64,000 nt of DNA. Origin: Gemmatales bacterium. GTDB taxonomy: Bacteria > Planctomycetota > Planctomycetia > Gemmatales > HRBIN36. The DNA lies in the NCBI GenBank assembly GCA_025060195.1, contig JANXCQ010000004.1, positions 62,001-126,000 on the forward strand. The letters are read 5' to 3'. This document shows, piece after piece, positions 37,377-48,454 of this stretch; position 1 is the stretch's first letter; each line of letters starts with the position of its first letter. The notes beneath the pieces are model-generated. The model was not told the DNA's origin. It was given only the letters and a program-made list of their open reading frames with translations, and searched no databases. The position numbers were made by a program, and so were the translations under genes.

Positions 37377-38066
37377 TTACTTGCTATCGAAGCAGTCATG
37401 GTCAGGGACGGTTGCGGGTCGACGCACAAGGCTAGAGTTTGCGGTATTCTTACGTAGCATAGCCCGGCCACATGGAAATAAACTGCCGCTGAAAGCGGGT
37501 AACATATAGTCTCGGAATGTATAACTCCTGCCCGAACATCGGTCTTCCCCATAGCCATGGAGTCGCAACTCGGCCCAAGCGGTGTCCGCGTGCCAATTTT
37601 GAACGTGAATACGATACAGCGCTGTTAAAATACCGGTACGATGAAGTCCGGCACGACAGTGGATCAGGACGGGCTGATAATTAGGATCCGTGACTAAGTC
37701 GAGAAAGATCCGAGCTGCCTCCGGAGTTAGACCTGCGTAATGCCGTTCTAAACTTAGCGAATCAACATAAAGATAAATGTAACGTACGCCGAGGCGACGA
37801 CAAAGGGATGCCTCGGATTCGTTACCGAGCTGGGGGTTAGGAGCCTCCTCTTGTAAATTGATCACCGTACGAATATTGAAGCTGAGAATGGCTCGCTTCA
37901 GACCGCGCGAGCTTAACTGGCCACTGCGATAAAGCTTGCCCGGATCAACAATGCGGAGTCGCTTACTCTCGGCATAGCGGAGCCGATAGTAGCCGATGCT
38001 ACCTGCGACAAAAAATAGCGTCAGCGCGACTAAGGCAGCCCTTTGAGGAGCCGTCATCATTTCCAT
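37377..38066 (-). CDS. Membrane-anchored dual-specificity/tyrosine phosphatase-like protein
   Basis: A 229-residue protein with an N-terminal membrane helix (about 8-25) and a Cys-based phosphatase domain. GKLYRSGQLSSRGLKRAI is the usual entry motif of this subgroup, VINLQEE follows, and the catalytic loop is HCRAGLHRTG, a perfect H-C-x5-R-T/S signature. Such enzymes remove phosphate from tyrosine or phospholipid head groups. The active site should face the periplasm if the N-terminus is inside, but orientation is uncertain. It is upstream of, and near, the LptF/G gene. Confidence 0.85.
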   Translation of the reverse strand: MEMMTAPQRAALVALTLFFVAGSIGYYRLRYAESKRLRIVDPGKLYRSGQLSSRGLKRAILSFNIRTVINLQEEAPNPQLGNESEASLCRRLGVRYIYLYVDSLSLERHYAGLTPEAARIFLDLVTDPNYQPVLIHCRAGLHRTGILTALYRIHVQNWHADTAWAELRLHGYGEDRCSGRSYTFRDYMLPAFSGSLFPCGRAMLRKNTANSSLVRRPATVPDHDCFDSK

Positions 38067-38288
38067 CGGCGCGGACAGCGCCGCATCCTAATTGGTGCTC
38101 CAGAATGTGAGAACACCAAATTATGCCAAGGTCCCTAGGAAAATACAAGAGGAATTAGTTCGTGCTATGCCGTGGGGAAAGGTTTTCAGTCACCCCGTGA
38201 CTAATAGACTGCGAGATTCCGGGTTGTCCTCAGCCGCAGGCCAATCTACGATGCTTATGCGCCCCACGGCAAAACAAGGTGGGTAGCC

Positions 38289-39548
38289 ATGACTTTAGAG
38301 GATGTGCGCATGCGCGGCTTCCGGCGCCGCCGTGATGCGCCAGAGGCACGGCAATTGTTGCTGGAGCGGATCGAGCCACTCGCGTCGGAAGAAATTTCGC
38401 TTTGGGAAGCGTCAGGTCGCGTCCTGGCTCAAGATGTTACGTCCCCTAGAGATGTGCCTTATTTTGACCGCGCGGCCATGGACGGTTACGCGGTACGGGG
38501 CGAGGAAACTTTTGGCGCCAGCAACTATTCACCGATTACGTTTCGTTTAGTGGGTGAAGCGTTGCCAGGTCGAGCGTTCTCTCGCGCCTTGCTCCCGGGC
38601 GAAACGGTGCGCATCATGACTGGGGCCCCTCTCCCGCCGGGAGCAGACGCCGTTGTGCGGGCCGAGTGGGCGATGGAGCAAGGAACCTTGGTTCATGTGC
38701 TCGAAGCGGTGCCTCCGGGAAAATATGTCAGCCGTCGCGGCGAAGATGTGGCCGCGGGCACTTTGTTGTTTTCGAGAGGACGGAAACTGCGACCCCAGGA
38801 TGTTGCCCTGTTAGCTGCGGTGAACCTGAGCCATGTCCGCGTGATACGCCGACCACGTGTGGCCCTGATCATTACGGGAGATGAATTATTACCGCTCGGC
38901 TCGCCTTTGAATGATTACCGCATCATCGACTGTAATTCCGTCATGCTGGACGCTCTGATACGTCGAGACGGTGGAATTCCCAGTCATATGGAGTTGGTTG
39001 CAGACCAGCGCGAAGCTATTCGACGGCACTTAGAAGAGGCCAGCCGTAGTGCGGATATTATTCTCATTTCCGGCGGCAGTTCCGTGGGCCGGGAAGATTA
39101 TGCTCCGCTCTTAGTCGCAGAGATGGGTGAACTCTTGGTGCACGGCGTGGCTATGAGGCCCTCCTCCCCGACGGGCCTAGGCTGGATCGCAGGACGCCCG
39201 GTGATCTTGCTTCCGGGCAATCCTGTTTCTTGTTTATGCGCCTATGATTATTTTGCAGGGCCTGCCATTCGCCGACTTGGGGGACTTAGTACAGATTGGC
39301 CTTATCTGCAGGTTACGCTTCCTTTAGCAGCGAAGATCGCGTCCGAATTAGGACGTTTGGATTATGTTCGGGTACGCCTCCGGGAAAACATGGTCGAGCC
39401 TATAGCTGCCAGTGGTGCTTCCATTCTCTCGACAACTACACAGGCCGACGGTTTTGTACTGGTGCCTCCCGACTGTGAGGGTTACAGCGCCGGGCAAAAG
39501 GTATCTGTTTACCTCTATGATCAATATGTTTCTGCTCCCTATCGCTAA
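38289..39548 (+). CDS. moeA: Molybdopterin molybdotransferase
   Basis: A 419-residue cytoplasmic enzyme that inserts molybdate into adenylated molybdopterin. AMDGYAVRG, MTGAPLPPGADAVVRAE, GEDVAAG, ITGDELLPLG and ILISGGSSVGREDY are family motifs in the right order, followed by LPGNPVSCLCAYDYF and the C-terminal beta domain. An AAGGTGGG stretch precedes the ATG. No other molybdenum-cofactor genes adjoin, and a 122-base gap precedes the radical SAM gene (which is not a MoaA). Confidence 0.95.
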   Translation: MTLEDVRMRGFRRRRDAPEARQLLLERIEPLASEEISLWEASGRVLAQDVTSPRDVPYFDRAAMDGYAVRGEETFGASNYSPITFRLVGEALPGRAFSRALLPGETVRIMTGAPLPPGADAVVRAEWAMEQGTLVHVLEAVPPGKYVSRRGEDVAAGTLLFSRGRKLRPQDVALLAAVNLSHVRVIRRPRVALIITGDELLPLGSPLNDYRIIDCNSVMLDALIRRDGGIPSHMELVADQREAIRRHLEEASRSADIILISGGSSVGREDYAPLLVAEMGELLVHGVAMRPSSPTGLGWIAGRPVILLPGNPVSCLCAYDYFAGPAIRRLGGLSTDWPYLQVTLPLAAKIASELGRLDYVRVRLRENMVEPIAASGASILSTTTQADGFVLVPPDCEGYSAGQKVSVYLYDQYVSAPYR

Positions 39549-39670
39549 GTTCTACTTTCCTACTAACAAAATTACCGATGGGAAATAAACTCTTATGAGA
39601 GAGCTTCGGTCATGACATTAGACGATACGGCATGAGCGGATAGCTTCCAACCACTATAGGATCGTAGATT

Positions 39671-40576
39671 ATGCTGATGCCCCTGATTGATGATCAGACT
39701 CCCGTTGTTCATTTAGCTCATCTGGATCATCTCTGGTTCCAGATAACGGGAACTTTGTGTAATCTTACGTGCCGGCACTGCTTTATTTCCTGTTCACCTC
39801 ATAACAATAATTTCGGGTTCATCCCACGCGATGAGGTGGAGAAAGCGCTGGTAAAATCGGTCTCTCTGGGGGTTAAGGAATATTACTACACTGGTGGCGA
39901 GCCTTTTTTGCATCCAGACTTAGTATACTTAGTGTGTCGCACACTGGAATTAGGACCTGTAACTATCTTGACTAATGCCACGATATTGCGAGATGATTGG
40001 TTGCAGCGTCTGGCCCGCGCAGAAGCAGAATCGCCCTATAGTCTCGAATTTCGCGTGTCACTTGATGGCTACGACGCGATTACGAATGACGCAGTCAGAG
40101 GTGCAGGCACGTTTGCACGGACCTTACGAGGATTAAGGCGATTAATCGATCACGGTTTTTTGCCAATCGTCACAGTTACACATGTTGACGAAACGCTATC
40201 TGCCGAGCAACTCTATTACCGTTTCGTCGCAATGTTACAAGAACAAGGCTATGATCGTCCACGTGTCAAAATTTTACCGCTACTTCGCTTGGGCGCGGAG
40301 GTGCAACGCACCCGCAGCTATCTTCCTCAAGAACGTGTCACTAAAGAAATGTTAGAAAATTTCGAACTGGATCACCTGCTATGTCGGCATGCTCGCGTGG
40401 TTACGGATCGAGGGGTTTACGTATGTCCCATTTTATTAGAGGCGGCCGACGCACGTTTAGGAGATGATCTAACCTCCAGTCTGAGCAGTTTCGCTTTGCG
40501 TTACCAGGCGTGTTATACTTGCTATCTCTATGGTACTATTTGTGCTAATACCTCATCGCAACAACGCGACTTATAA
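39671..40576 (+). CDS. Radical SAM protein with C-terminal Cys cluster
   Basis: A 301-residue radical SAM enzyme. The [4Fe-4S]/SAM motif is CNLTCRHC (about residues 32-39), followed by GGEPFLHP, ILTNATIL and SLDGYDA, typical of the MoaA/SPASM branch. The C-terminal part holds five further cysteines (LLCRHAR, VYVCPIL, ACYTCYLYGTIC) that could hold one auxiliary Fe-S cluster, fewer than a full SPASM domain. It is followed after 60 bases by an atypical metallophosphoesterase, and both genes look less GC-rich than their neighbours. No precursor peptide gene is visible in the gaps. The substrate is unknown. Confidence 0.8.
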   Translation: MLMPLIDDQTPVVHLAHLDHLWFQITGTLCNLTCRHCFISCSPHNNNFGFIPRDEVEKALVKSVSLGVKEYYYTGGEPFLHPDLVYLVCRTLELGPVTILTNATILRDDWLQRLARAEAESPYSLEFRVSLDGYDAITNDAVRGAGTFARTLRGLRRLIDHGFLPIVTVTHVDETLSAEQLYYRFVAMLQEQGYDRPRVKILPLLRLGAEVQRTRSYLPQERVTKEMLENFELDHLLCRHARVVTDRGVYVCPILLEAADARLGDDLTSSLSSFALRYQACYTCYLYGTICANTSSQQRDL

Positions 40577-40636
40577 TTTTTTCTATCGCCATCTAAGAAC
40601 TAGCCACACCATAGACCCTATGACTTCGACCAATAT

Positions 40637-41497
40637 ATGCTGAGCCGCATTGCATTATTTGGTGGCATTTATAATAACTATCTGGCCTTAGAAGCCGCTT
40701 TACGGGATATCAAGCGTCGGGGAGTAGATGCGATCTATTGCCTGGGGGACTTTGGCGCCTTCGGGCCTCATCCCGATCGCGTTTTCCCTCTAATTTGGGA
40801 CTATCAAGTCGAGTGTATTCAGGGAAATTATGATCAGTCGCTGGCCCTTGGGTTGTCGGATTGTCAATGTGGTTATACCGACCCCCGCGATAATTATTTT
40901 GCGCGGATCTCCTATGAATACACCTATGAACACACTAGTCCGCAAAACAGGCAGTGGTTAGGAACCCTGCCCACCCACCGACGTGTGCAACTTGGTCGTT
41001 ACAGGGTATTGCTGTGCCACGGTAGTCCGCGCAAGATTAATGAATTTCTCTGGGAGTCAACCACTTCGACGGCGTTTCTCCGTTGGCTTTGCCAGACTTA
41101 CGATGCGGACGTTATATGTGCGACTCATACAGGAATAAAATGGCACCGGGCTTTGGGAAATGCAAATGTAGTGGCGAATACTGTTTCAACGGAAAACCCG
41201 GCTATCCACAGCTGCAACGAAGGTCAAGCTAGGCCACCAGATTGGCATTTTGTGAACGTTGGGGTCCTTGGTCGCCCAGAAAATGATGGAACGACACGTG
41301 TCTGGTACACCATTCTCGAGGCGACACCGCAATTACGCGTAGAGTTTGTGCCCGTGGAATATGACTACCAAAGGCTCGCTCGTGAGATGCGCGAAGAACG
41401 TTTACCGGAGGAATTTATAGCTACCATTCTTTCGGGTTGGTGGACGACTTGCCTAGAAATACTACCTGCGAAAGAACGGAAGCGGGGAAGATTTTAG
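40637..41497 (+). CDS. Metallophosphoesterase-like protein with altered metal motifs
   Basis: A 286-residue protein with the calcineurin-like phosphoesterase fold, but key metal ligands are changed. The first motif (usual SDIHSN) reads GGIYNN at residues 9-14, losing Asp and His. GD at 37-38 is kept, GNHD reads GNYD (63-66), CHGSPRK keeps its His, and the closing GHTH motif reads ATHTG. CLGDFGAFGPHP and the tail FVNVGVLGRPENDGTTRVWY still match the family. It is probably catalytically altered or non-catalytic. It forms a pair with the radical SAM gene 60 bases upstream. Confidence 0.7.
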   Translation: MLSRIALFGGIYNNYLALEAALRDIKRRGVDAIYCLGDFGAFGPHPDRVFPLIWDYQVECIQGNYDQSLALGLSDCQCGYTDPRDNYFARISYEYTYEHTSPQNRQWLGTLPTHRRVQLGRYRVLLCHGSPRKINEFLWESTTSTAFLRWLCQTYDADVICATHTGIKWHRALGNANVVANTVSTENPAIHSCNEGQARPPDWHFVNVGVLGRPENDGTTRVWYTILEATPQLRVEFVPVEYDYQRLAREMREERLPEEFIATILSGWWTTCLEILPAKERKRGRF

Positions 41498-41734
41498 TAT
41501 AGGTCGTGAATCGCCGCTGCGGTCATGCTCCATTGAACTGGAATCCTTCCGGACTTGACTGATTTAGATTACCAAGGGAATTACCGTGGCACTGCTTAGG
41601 GCCATGCCGCACGAGCAGGTGAACTTATCTAGCGACAAAACTTATTGTTAGTGGCCAAATTGGTCGTGGGTGATTAGTTATTAATAATGGTTTTTCTGAA
41701 CATGGGGCCGAGGGAAAAATAAGGAGGAAGGGTC

Positions 41735-42724
41735 TTGAACCAAACGGCCGGTAAGCTAGATGGGAGAGGCGTGGTGATCAGCGCGGCACCCGGGACCGAT
41801 GCGAACTCAGGGTCGTTAAGCGTAGTAAACCCGGTGAGCGCTCACACGGCAAGACCGGATGAGAGTGTTGATGTGCCTGCAAGAAACGCTGGTACTCAGC
41901 GACGTCCCGATGGTCGGCGCGCTAACGAACTGAGACCAATAGAGATAATCCGACCTGCTTGGGGACTGGCTCCTGGCCGAGTGATCTTTAGCATGGGTAA
42001 GACGACGGTGTTGTGCACTTGTAGTGTCGAACCAGGCGTACCGCCTTTTCTGGTGGGTACAGGAAAGGGCTGGTTAACGGCCGAATATAACATGCTGCCC
42101 GGTTCCACCTCCCCCCGTAAGGTGCGTAACACAGCGAAGCCCGATGGCCGGAGCATCGAGATTCAGCGCTTAATCGGTCGGAGCTTACGCACATGCTTAG
42201 ATCTTGAGAAGTTAGGAGAACGGACTTTGTGGATTGATTGCGACGTATTAGCAGCAGATGGCGGCACCCGCACGGCCAGCATCAACGGCGGCTTTTTAGC
42301 CGTAGTGGATGCCTTATTTGCCATACGCCATGAGCTACCTTACCCCGTGGAGGAAATCCTCAAAGGGAGTGTGGCGGCTGTGAGTGTCGGTTTATGGCAT
42401 GGGCAGCGAATAGTGGATCTCAATTATGCCGAGGATAAGGATGCTGAGGTAGATCTGACCTTAGTAATGACGGGCGATAATCAGTTGGTGGAAGTCCAAG
42501 CAGGTGGGGAAGAGGCCACGTTTGCTGAGGAAGACTTACACGCATTACTGGAATTAGGTCGGCGCGCTATTAAGCGCATTTTGATGCGAATGAAACAGGA
42601 ATTAGGTGAACTGTGGCCGTCAGGGCGACGTTTATCAGGCCGTTCAATTTCGAAGGAATCTGAAGCAGGCCGCTCGGCCAGCTTGAATGATAAGAAAACT
42701 GCCAAATCGGGCGAGAGAAAATAA
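41735..42724 (+). CDS. rph: Ribonuclease PH with N-terminal extension
   Basis: A phosphorolytic 3'-5' exoribonuclease that trims tRNA 3' ends. The core starts at RPDGRRANELRPIEI (about residue 57) and contains GKTTVLCTCSVE, WLTAEYNMLPGST, RSIEIQRLIGRSLR, DCDVLAADGGTRTASINGGF and VDLNYAEDKDAEVD, all canonical. The start is a TTG at 41735 with an ideal AAGGAGG (41721-41727) seven bases away, giving a 56-residue Ser/Gly/Ala-rich leader that ordinary RNase PH lacks. The C-terminal basic tail is also longer than usual. Total length is 329 residues. Confidence 0.9.
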   Translation: MNQTAGKLDGRGVVISAAPGTDANSGSLSVVNPVSAHTARPDESVDVPARNAGTQRRPDGRRANELRPIEIIRPAWGLAPGRVIFSMGKTTVLCTCSVEPGVPPFLVGTGKGWLTAEYNMLPGSTSPRKVRNTAKPDGRSIEIQRLIGRSLRTCLDLEKLGERTLWIDCDVLAADGGTRTASINGGFLAVVDALFAIRHELPYPVEEILKGSVAAVSVGLWHGQRIVDLNYAEDKDAEVDLTLVMTGDNQLVEVQAGGEEATFAEEDLHALLELGRRAIKRILMRMKQELGELWPSGRRLSGRSISKESEAGRSASLNDKKTAKSGERK

Positions 42725-42970
42725 ATCCTAGGGAATGCTAAGCTAATGAAATCGAGGTTACGTTTTTTGCGTGCAGCCCCTAGGTGGTGGCTGGTTAGTT
42801 TCGAATGCTTCTCGGATATTAGGGGTTAATCGAGTTTAGAGCTGTTACCCGAAAATACTGTAACTCCATGCGGAGAAATACGGCAGGAACGAAGCCCATT
42901 GGCATATTAATAACTCGAGCGTCCTGCTCGCTTAGGTGTTGGCATAGCTTCGCCGAGAAACATAGATGGC

Positions 42971-43615
42971 TTAGTCGCCCGTGAGGGACGCCGATTCCTG
43001 AGGCTCGGGTTGTCCCCAACGACGAAAGAGGCGGTGGGGAATACCCAGCAAATCGCAAATGCGGCCTACGATAAAGTCCACCATGTCGGAGACGGTTTTA
43101 GGTCGCGTGTAAAAAGCTGGGCTGGCGGGCAGAATGATAGCGCCAGCCTCGGTACAACGCAACATGTTGTGGAGGTGGATAGCGTGGTAAGGCGTCTCTC
43201 GCGGTACTAAGATAAGTCGGCGGCGTTCTTTGAGGTGAACGTCGGCAGCGCGGTGGATGAGATTTTGCGACATACCGTGGGCAATCGCGGCCAGAGTGCC
43301 CATACTACACGGGCAAATGACCATCCCTGCGGTCAAAAAAGAGCCACTACTGATACTAGCGGACAGGTTCAGGTAATGATGATACTGCACGAGCCGGCTT
43401 TGCTCGACTGTAGCATTAGGCAGAAGGTCCGATAATTGGAAATGGTCCACTTGGACGGAGCGGCCTAATTCTGTGCGTAAAACCTGTGCTGCGGCTGGGC
43501 TGAGCACCAGATGAACTCTGCGTTGCGCGGATAACAAGACCTCCAGTAAGCGCACACCGTAGGGCGCACCGCTGGCCCCGGTGAGCGCTAGAACCAAGTC
43601 GTTACTCATCTCCAT
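42971..43615 (-). CDS. ubiX: Flavin prenyltransferase UbiX
   Basis: A 214-residue UbiX: makes prenylated FMN, the cofactor of UbiD-type decarboxylases, from FMN and dimethylallyl phosphate. LALTGASGAPYGVRLLEVL is the FMN-binding N-terminus, followed by SAGM-type CPCSMGTLAAIAHGM, RETPYHAIHLHNM and a C-terminal FIVGRICDLLGI. It overlaps the TIGR04282 gene upstream by 14 bases, so the two are translationally linked. No ubiD gene is in the window. Confidence 0.94.
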   Translation of the reverse strand: MEMSNDLVLALTGASGAPYGVRLLEVLLSAQRRVHLVLSPAAAQVLRTELGRSVQVDHFQLSDLLPNATVEQSRLVQYHHYLNLSASISSGSFLTAGMVICPCSMGTLAAIAHGMSQNLIHRAADVHLKERRRLILVPRETPYHAIHLHNMLRCTEAGAIILPASPAFYTRPKTVSDMVDFIVGRICDLLGIPHRLFRRWGQPEPQESASLTGD

Positions 43616-44387
43616 GCCCTCTCAAGAGCATTTCTGTATGCGGGATAAGCGGGTCAACTCCGGCGTACTGCAGTGCGAACGAGTGCGCAGCCAGGTAGGC
43701 CCAATCTTCGGCATTATCAACATCGTACCATAGCGGTAACAAGGCTAAGCGGAGGTTGGCCGATTCTACTTGGCGCAGAGTTTGTTGAAGGACCTGGGAA
43801 GTTCCCCAGGCAATGTCTGCAAAGATAGGCAGTCGGGACCTGGTAAGCGACTCATCTGTAAGTGTTGGCGAGGAAATGCTTGACCAGAGGGACAGCTGGT
43901 GCAAGATGGCGAGCCAGCGCGGCGAAAGACGGCAGCCCAGTAGGTAATAACCGCCATCCCGAGCTGGCCCAATAACGACATCGGCACGCATCAGATGCTC
44001 AAAGGCCTGGTCAATCCAGGTGAGTGGCAGCGTCGGGCTATCTGTGCCTATAAAGACAACGTTCGCGTTGCCATCGCGCCATTCTTGCAAGAGCAGGGCC
44101 TGCAAACGCGCGCCGAGGTCGCCCAGCACCTGGGGTTTCAAGAGGTAAGCCTTGTTAGCCAAGTTCGCGAAAAACGGTTCAGCTTCCTTGGGCGCGAATG
44201 CTAGGATTTTGCGTGCTGGTAGTGTGGCAAAACGGAACAACGTATCGCGGAGGAAGGCCTCGGCCATACGCGCCGCGGTGGCGCTACCGAAGGCCTCAGC
44301 CAAGCGCGTCTTGGCATGTCCCACTTCGGGCCATTTCGCCAGAATGACTAGGCTTCGAACTATGGTTTTGTCTGTTATCATCCCCAT
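43602..44387 (-). CDS. TIGR04282/DUF2064 glycosyltransferase-like protein
   Basis: A 261-residue nucleotidyl- or glycosyltransferase-A-fold protein of the DUF2064/TIGR04282 family. The N-terminal ILAKWPEVGHAKTRLAEAFG is the usual nucleotide-binding stretch, IGTDSPTLPLTWIDQAF holds the metal-binding Asp, and VIGPARDGGYYLLG with a later WGTSQVLQQTL complete the pattern. Its biochemical role is unproven. It precedes ubiX with a 14-base overlap. Confidence 0.88.
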   Translation of the reverse strand: MGMITDKTIVRSLVILAKWPEVGHAKTRLAEAFGSATAARMAEAFLRDTLFRFATLPARKILAFAPKEAEPFFANLANKAYLLKPQVLGDLGARLQALLLQEWRDGNANVVFIGTDSPTLPLTWIDQAFEHLMRADVVIGPARDGGYYLLGCRLSPRWLAILHQLSLWSSISSPTLTDESLTRSRLPIFADIAWGTSQVLQQTLRQVESANLRLALLPLWYDVDNAEDWAYLAAHSFALQYAGVDPLIPHTEMLLRGHGDE

Positions 44388-44504
44388 CGCTCAGTTGAAA
44401 CTCGGCATCCCAGGCTGAGACGAAAGCTGCTTCTAGGTAGAACATAGCTCCACCAGCATGGCTTGGACAGATAGTAAAATGATGGGGACACACTGGAGAA
44501 CGAT

Positions 44505-45248
44505 ATGGCTAAAGACATAGATGAGGCGTTGGCGGGTTGGGAGTTTCGACCGGGAGTAATACAAGCGCGGCTGGTAGATGCCAGCGATGGACGGCAAGTC
44601 GTGCAACTACGAGTGGATTTGGGCATTCTGCAGATGGAACTGGAGGGACGCCCTGATGGTCAACGTCCTCACGGCTTTCCAACTTATTTAGACTACCTGC
44701 GTCATCAGGCTGCTCAAGCGCGCGCCTCGGGCCAAGAGTTTCGTATGACTCAGGAACAATGTCAGGAAGCGGATCGCGAGTTTATGCAGTATTACCACCG
44801 TCGAATTTGCTGGTTGACGTTGCGTCTGTATGAGCGCGCGATTGCCGACGCCGATCACACGTTAGCCTTCATGGATTTTGTCAATCGGTATGCCGCAGAC
44901 GAGGATTACGCTTTGGCCCACGAACAATATCGTGGCTTCGTGCACTTTCATCGCGCGCAGGCGTCGGCCGGATTGGCCTTAGAACGCAACGACCCTGAAA
45001 CGGCCATTGACGAACTGCACCGAGGTATAGAACACATTCGTGCTTTTTACGAGAAACATGGCTTGGAGGATCGTATTGCCGATGACCCCATGATTAGGCA
45101 CCTCCAGCAAATGCAACAACAGATTCGCACCATGCACCAAATCCGCGCTACGCTTCGGGAGCAGTTGGCTGAGGCAGTGGCCCAAGAGGATTATGAACGT
45201 GCGGCTCAATTGCGCGATGCCATTCGACGGCGTCAGCGCGGTGAGTGA
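44505..45248 (+). CDS. UVR-motif protein
   Basis: A 247-residue cytoplasmic protein. The C-terminus carries a UvrB/UvrC motif (LREQLAEAVAQEDYERAAQLRDAIRR, with Y-E-x-A-A-x-L-R-D), a helical hairpin used for protein-protein contact. The remainder is helical, with a central YHRRICWLTLRLYERAIADADHTL stretch that resembles a TPR-like helix pair. In planctomycetes such proteins are common and uncharacterised; relatives act as stress-response adaptors (McsA-like). The gene is convergent with thiC. Confidence 0.75.
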   Translation: MAKDIDEALAGWEFRPGVIQARLVDASDGRQVVQLRVDLGILQMELEGRPDGQRPHGFPTYLDYLRHQAAQARASGQEFRMTQEQCQEADREFMQYYHRRICWLTLRLYERAIADADHTLAFMDFVNRYAADEDYALAHEQYRGFVHFHRAQASAGLALERNDPETAIDELHRGIEHIRAFYEKHGLEDRIADDPMIRHLQQMQQQIRTMHQIRATLREQLAEAVAQEDYERAAQLRDAIRRRQRGE

Positions 45249-45323
45249 ATTACCACGTCGAAAGCCAAGGCTTCGGCAATACACTATACCGGGAAGTTTT
45301 TCGGAGAGCGCCCCTGGTGTACA

Positions 45324-46836
<1,513 letters not shown>

Positions 46837-46842
46837 ATTGGC

Positions 46843-46870
46843 ATTCTAAGGACTTTCCCGCTCGCGTCAA
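46843..46870 (-). promoter_or_regulatory. thiC promoter
   Basis: TTGACG (46865-46870), 16-base spacer and TAGAAT (46843-46848) on the minus strand. Transcription would start near 46836, exactly at the first base pair of the riboswitch P1 helix, so the leader appears to begin with the aptamer. Confidence 0.65.
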
Positions 46871-47018
46871 CCGAGATGCCCGTCGCAACGCTTAGGCGGC
46901 TATGATCGCTTTGCTTCACCGTGGCAGATGAAAGTCAAGGGCGTCTGTTTTCTAAGGTCTAACGATTCGCGCGCTCGGATTCCCTCGGCAGCAAGGAAGT
47001 AACACGGAGCTGTTGTGC

Positions 47019-48266
47019 CTAGTTATTTTGGCGTATTTGTGCTACGTACCGTTCTAGCATCTCGAATTGACGAAAGAAATCATGTTCCTCCACGCCAAGT
47101 GGATTTTTAAAGAAGCAAGCCAAGTGGCGCAGAATGCCTCGCTCATTACGTCGTTGCGCTAACAAAGCTAGACGTGCCAGATCAATTACTAACGGTCCTG
47201 CGAGGATAGAATCACAGCCTTGCCAGATAAACTGCAAGACCATCTTCACGCCGAGAAACCCTTCAAAGTGGATGTGGTCCCAGGCAGTTTTCCAGTCGTC
47301 GAGCGATTCGATGTATTCGATGCTGACTAAAGTTTGGGGCTTGTATCCCAGAATGCTCGCCAGTACCTGGTCTTTGGTGCGGATTTTCGACTCTTTGTTT
47401 CGGGGATCATCCAAGACCAGTCCATCGCGATTGCCAAAAATGTTGTGCCCGACCCAGCTCAGCACGCGGAAATTGCGACGAGCAAACATCGGAGCAAGCA
47501 CCGTCTTGAGTAAGGTCTCGCCGGTCTTTCCATCCTGGCCGGCCAAGCAGGCTCCGCACTCTTCCGCTCGTTGCCAAGCTGCAGGGAAACTTGCACCTAG
47601 AGATGGAGTGAAATTGACATACGGCCAGCCCAATTCGAGTGTGGCTAAAGCATAGATGCTACTGGCTGGCACTAACTGACTGGCATCCCGGCTTGCAAAG
47701 CGCTCGGCAAACCGTCGCCAATCTTGGTGAATCTCCGTGAGAGGAAACGGGGGTTCCGTGGAGGCTACGTTGATGACTGCCACCTGGTCTAGGCGATGAC
47801 TGTCTCGGAAGTGTAGCAAGTCTTGTTGGATGCGTTCGAACGCTTGGCGGGGTGTTTCTGCTGCAGGCAATCTTGGATCATCGGCTAAGCGGGCAATGGT
47901 TTCTCCCACGTTGTGCAAAGTGCCCACCCGAACGTTGGCTGACCACTGCTCTAAATGATCTCGACAGGCTGCCAGCAGCTCGCTACTGAATATGCCCGCG
48001 CGTTGTTGCATTTCCCGGGCTGTTTGTAACCAATTGGTTTGGCGAATCTCATGGCCCCCTAGAACAAATGTTCCGAGGTCATCTAAATCCAAGTCCGCGA
48101 ATAAGGGCAAGGCGGTAACTAAACCAGTTGAACTGAGGAGATTCTTGCGCCAAGCAGCTAACCCTACTGCGACGGTGGTGCCGATACCTCCAAAAGCTCC
48201 GATCAACCATAAACCCACTCGCCGGCCTCTTGACTCTTGCGGCCGAGGTTGTCCCCCTGCTATCAT
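47019..48266 (-). CDS. Inositol-3-phosphate synthase family protein
   Basis: A 415-residue NAD-dependent enzyme family that converts glucose 6-phosphate to myo-inositol 3-phosphate. The Rossmann motif GAFGGIGTTVAVGL is near the N-terminus, followed by NVASTEPPFP, LELGWPYVNFTPSLGAS, DGKTGETLLKTVLAPMF and LSWVGHNIFGNRDG, the typical catalytic stretch. I chose the ATG at 48266 (AAGGG upstream); a GTG three codons earlier is possible. It may supply inositol for lipids or compatible solutes. It diverges from the SAM hydrolase gene. Confidence 0.85.
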   Translation of the reverse strand: MIAGGQPRPQESRGRRVGLWLIGAFGGIGTTVAVGLAAWRKNLLSSTGLVTALPLFADLDLDDLGTFVLGGHEIRQTNWLQTAREMQQRAGIFSSELLAACRDHLEQWSANVRVGTLHNVGETIARLADDPRLPAAETPRQAFERIQQDLLHFRDSHRLDQVAVINVASTEPPFPLTEIHQDWRRFAERFASRDASQLVPASSIYALATLELGWPYVNFTPSLGASFPAAWQRAEECGACLAGQDGKTGETLLKTVLAPMFARRNFRVLSWVGHNIFGNRDGLVLDDPRNKESKIRTKDQVLASILGYKPQTLVSIEYIESLDDWKTAWDHIHFEGFLGVKMVLQFIWQGCDSILAGPLVIDLARLALLAQRRNERGILRHLACFFKNPLGVEEHDFFRQFEMLERYVAQIRQNN

Positions 48267-48454
48267 GCTGCCCACCCTTCTCGTTGCATTGTTACAGGGA
48301 TTTCGTATTTATCCTACGAACTTGGTCGCCGAATGCGTGAGGACTACAGACGCGCGCCACACCGCTTCACTTGCTCAGGCGAAATTCCCCGCGCCACGAT
48401 GACTAACTTTAGCTCTAATTAGTAGAACGAAATATCGCGCACCAAATCACAGCC

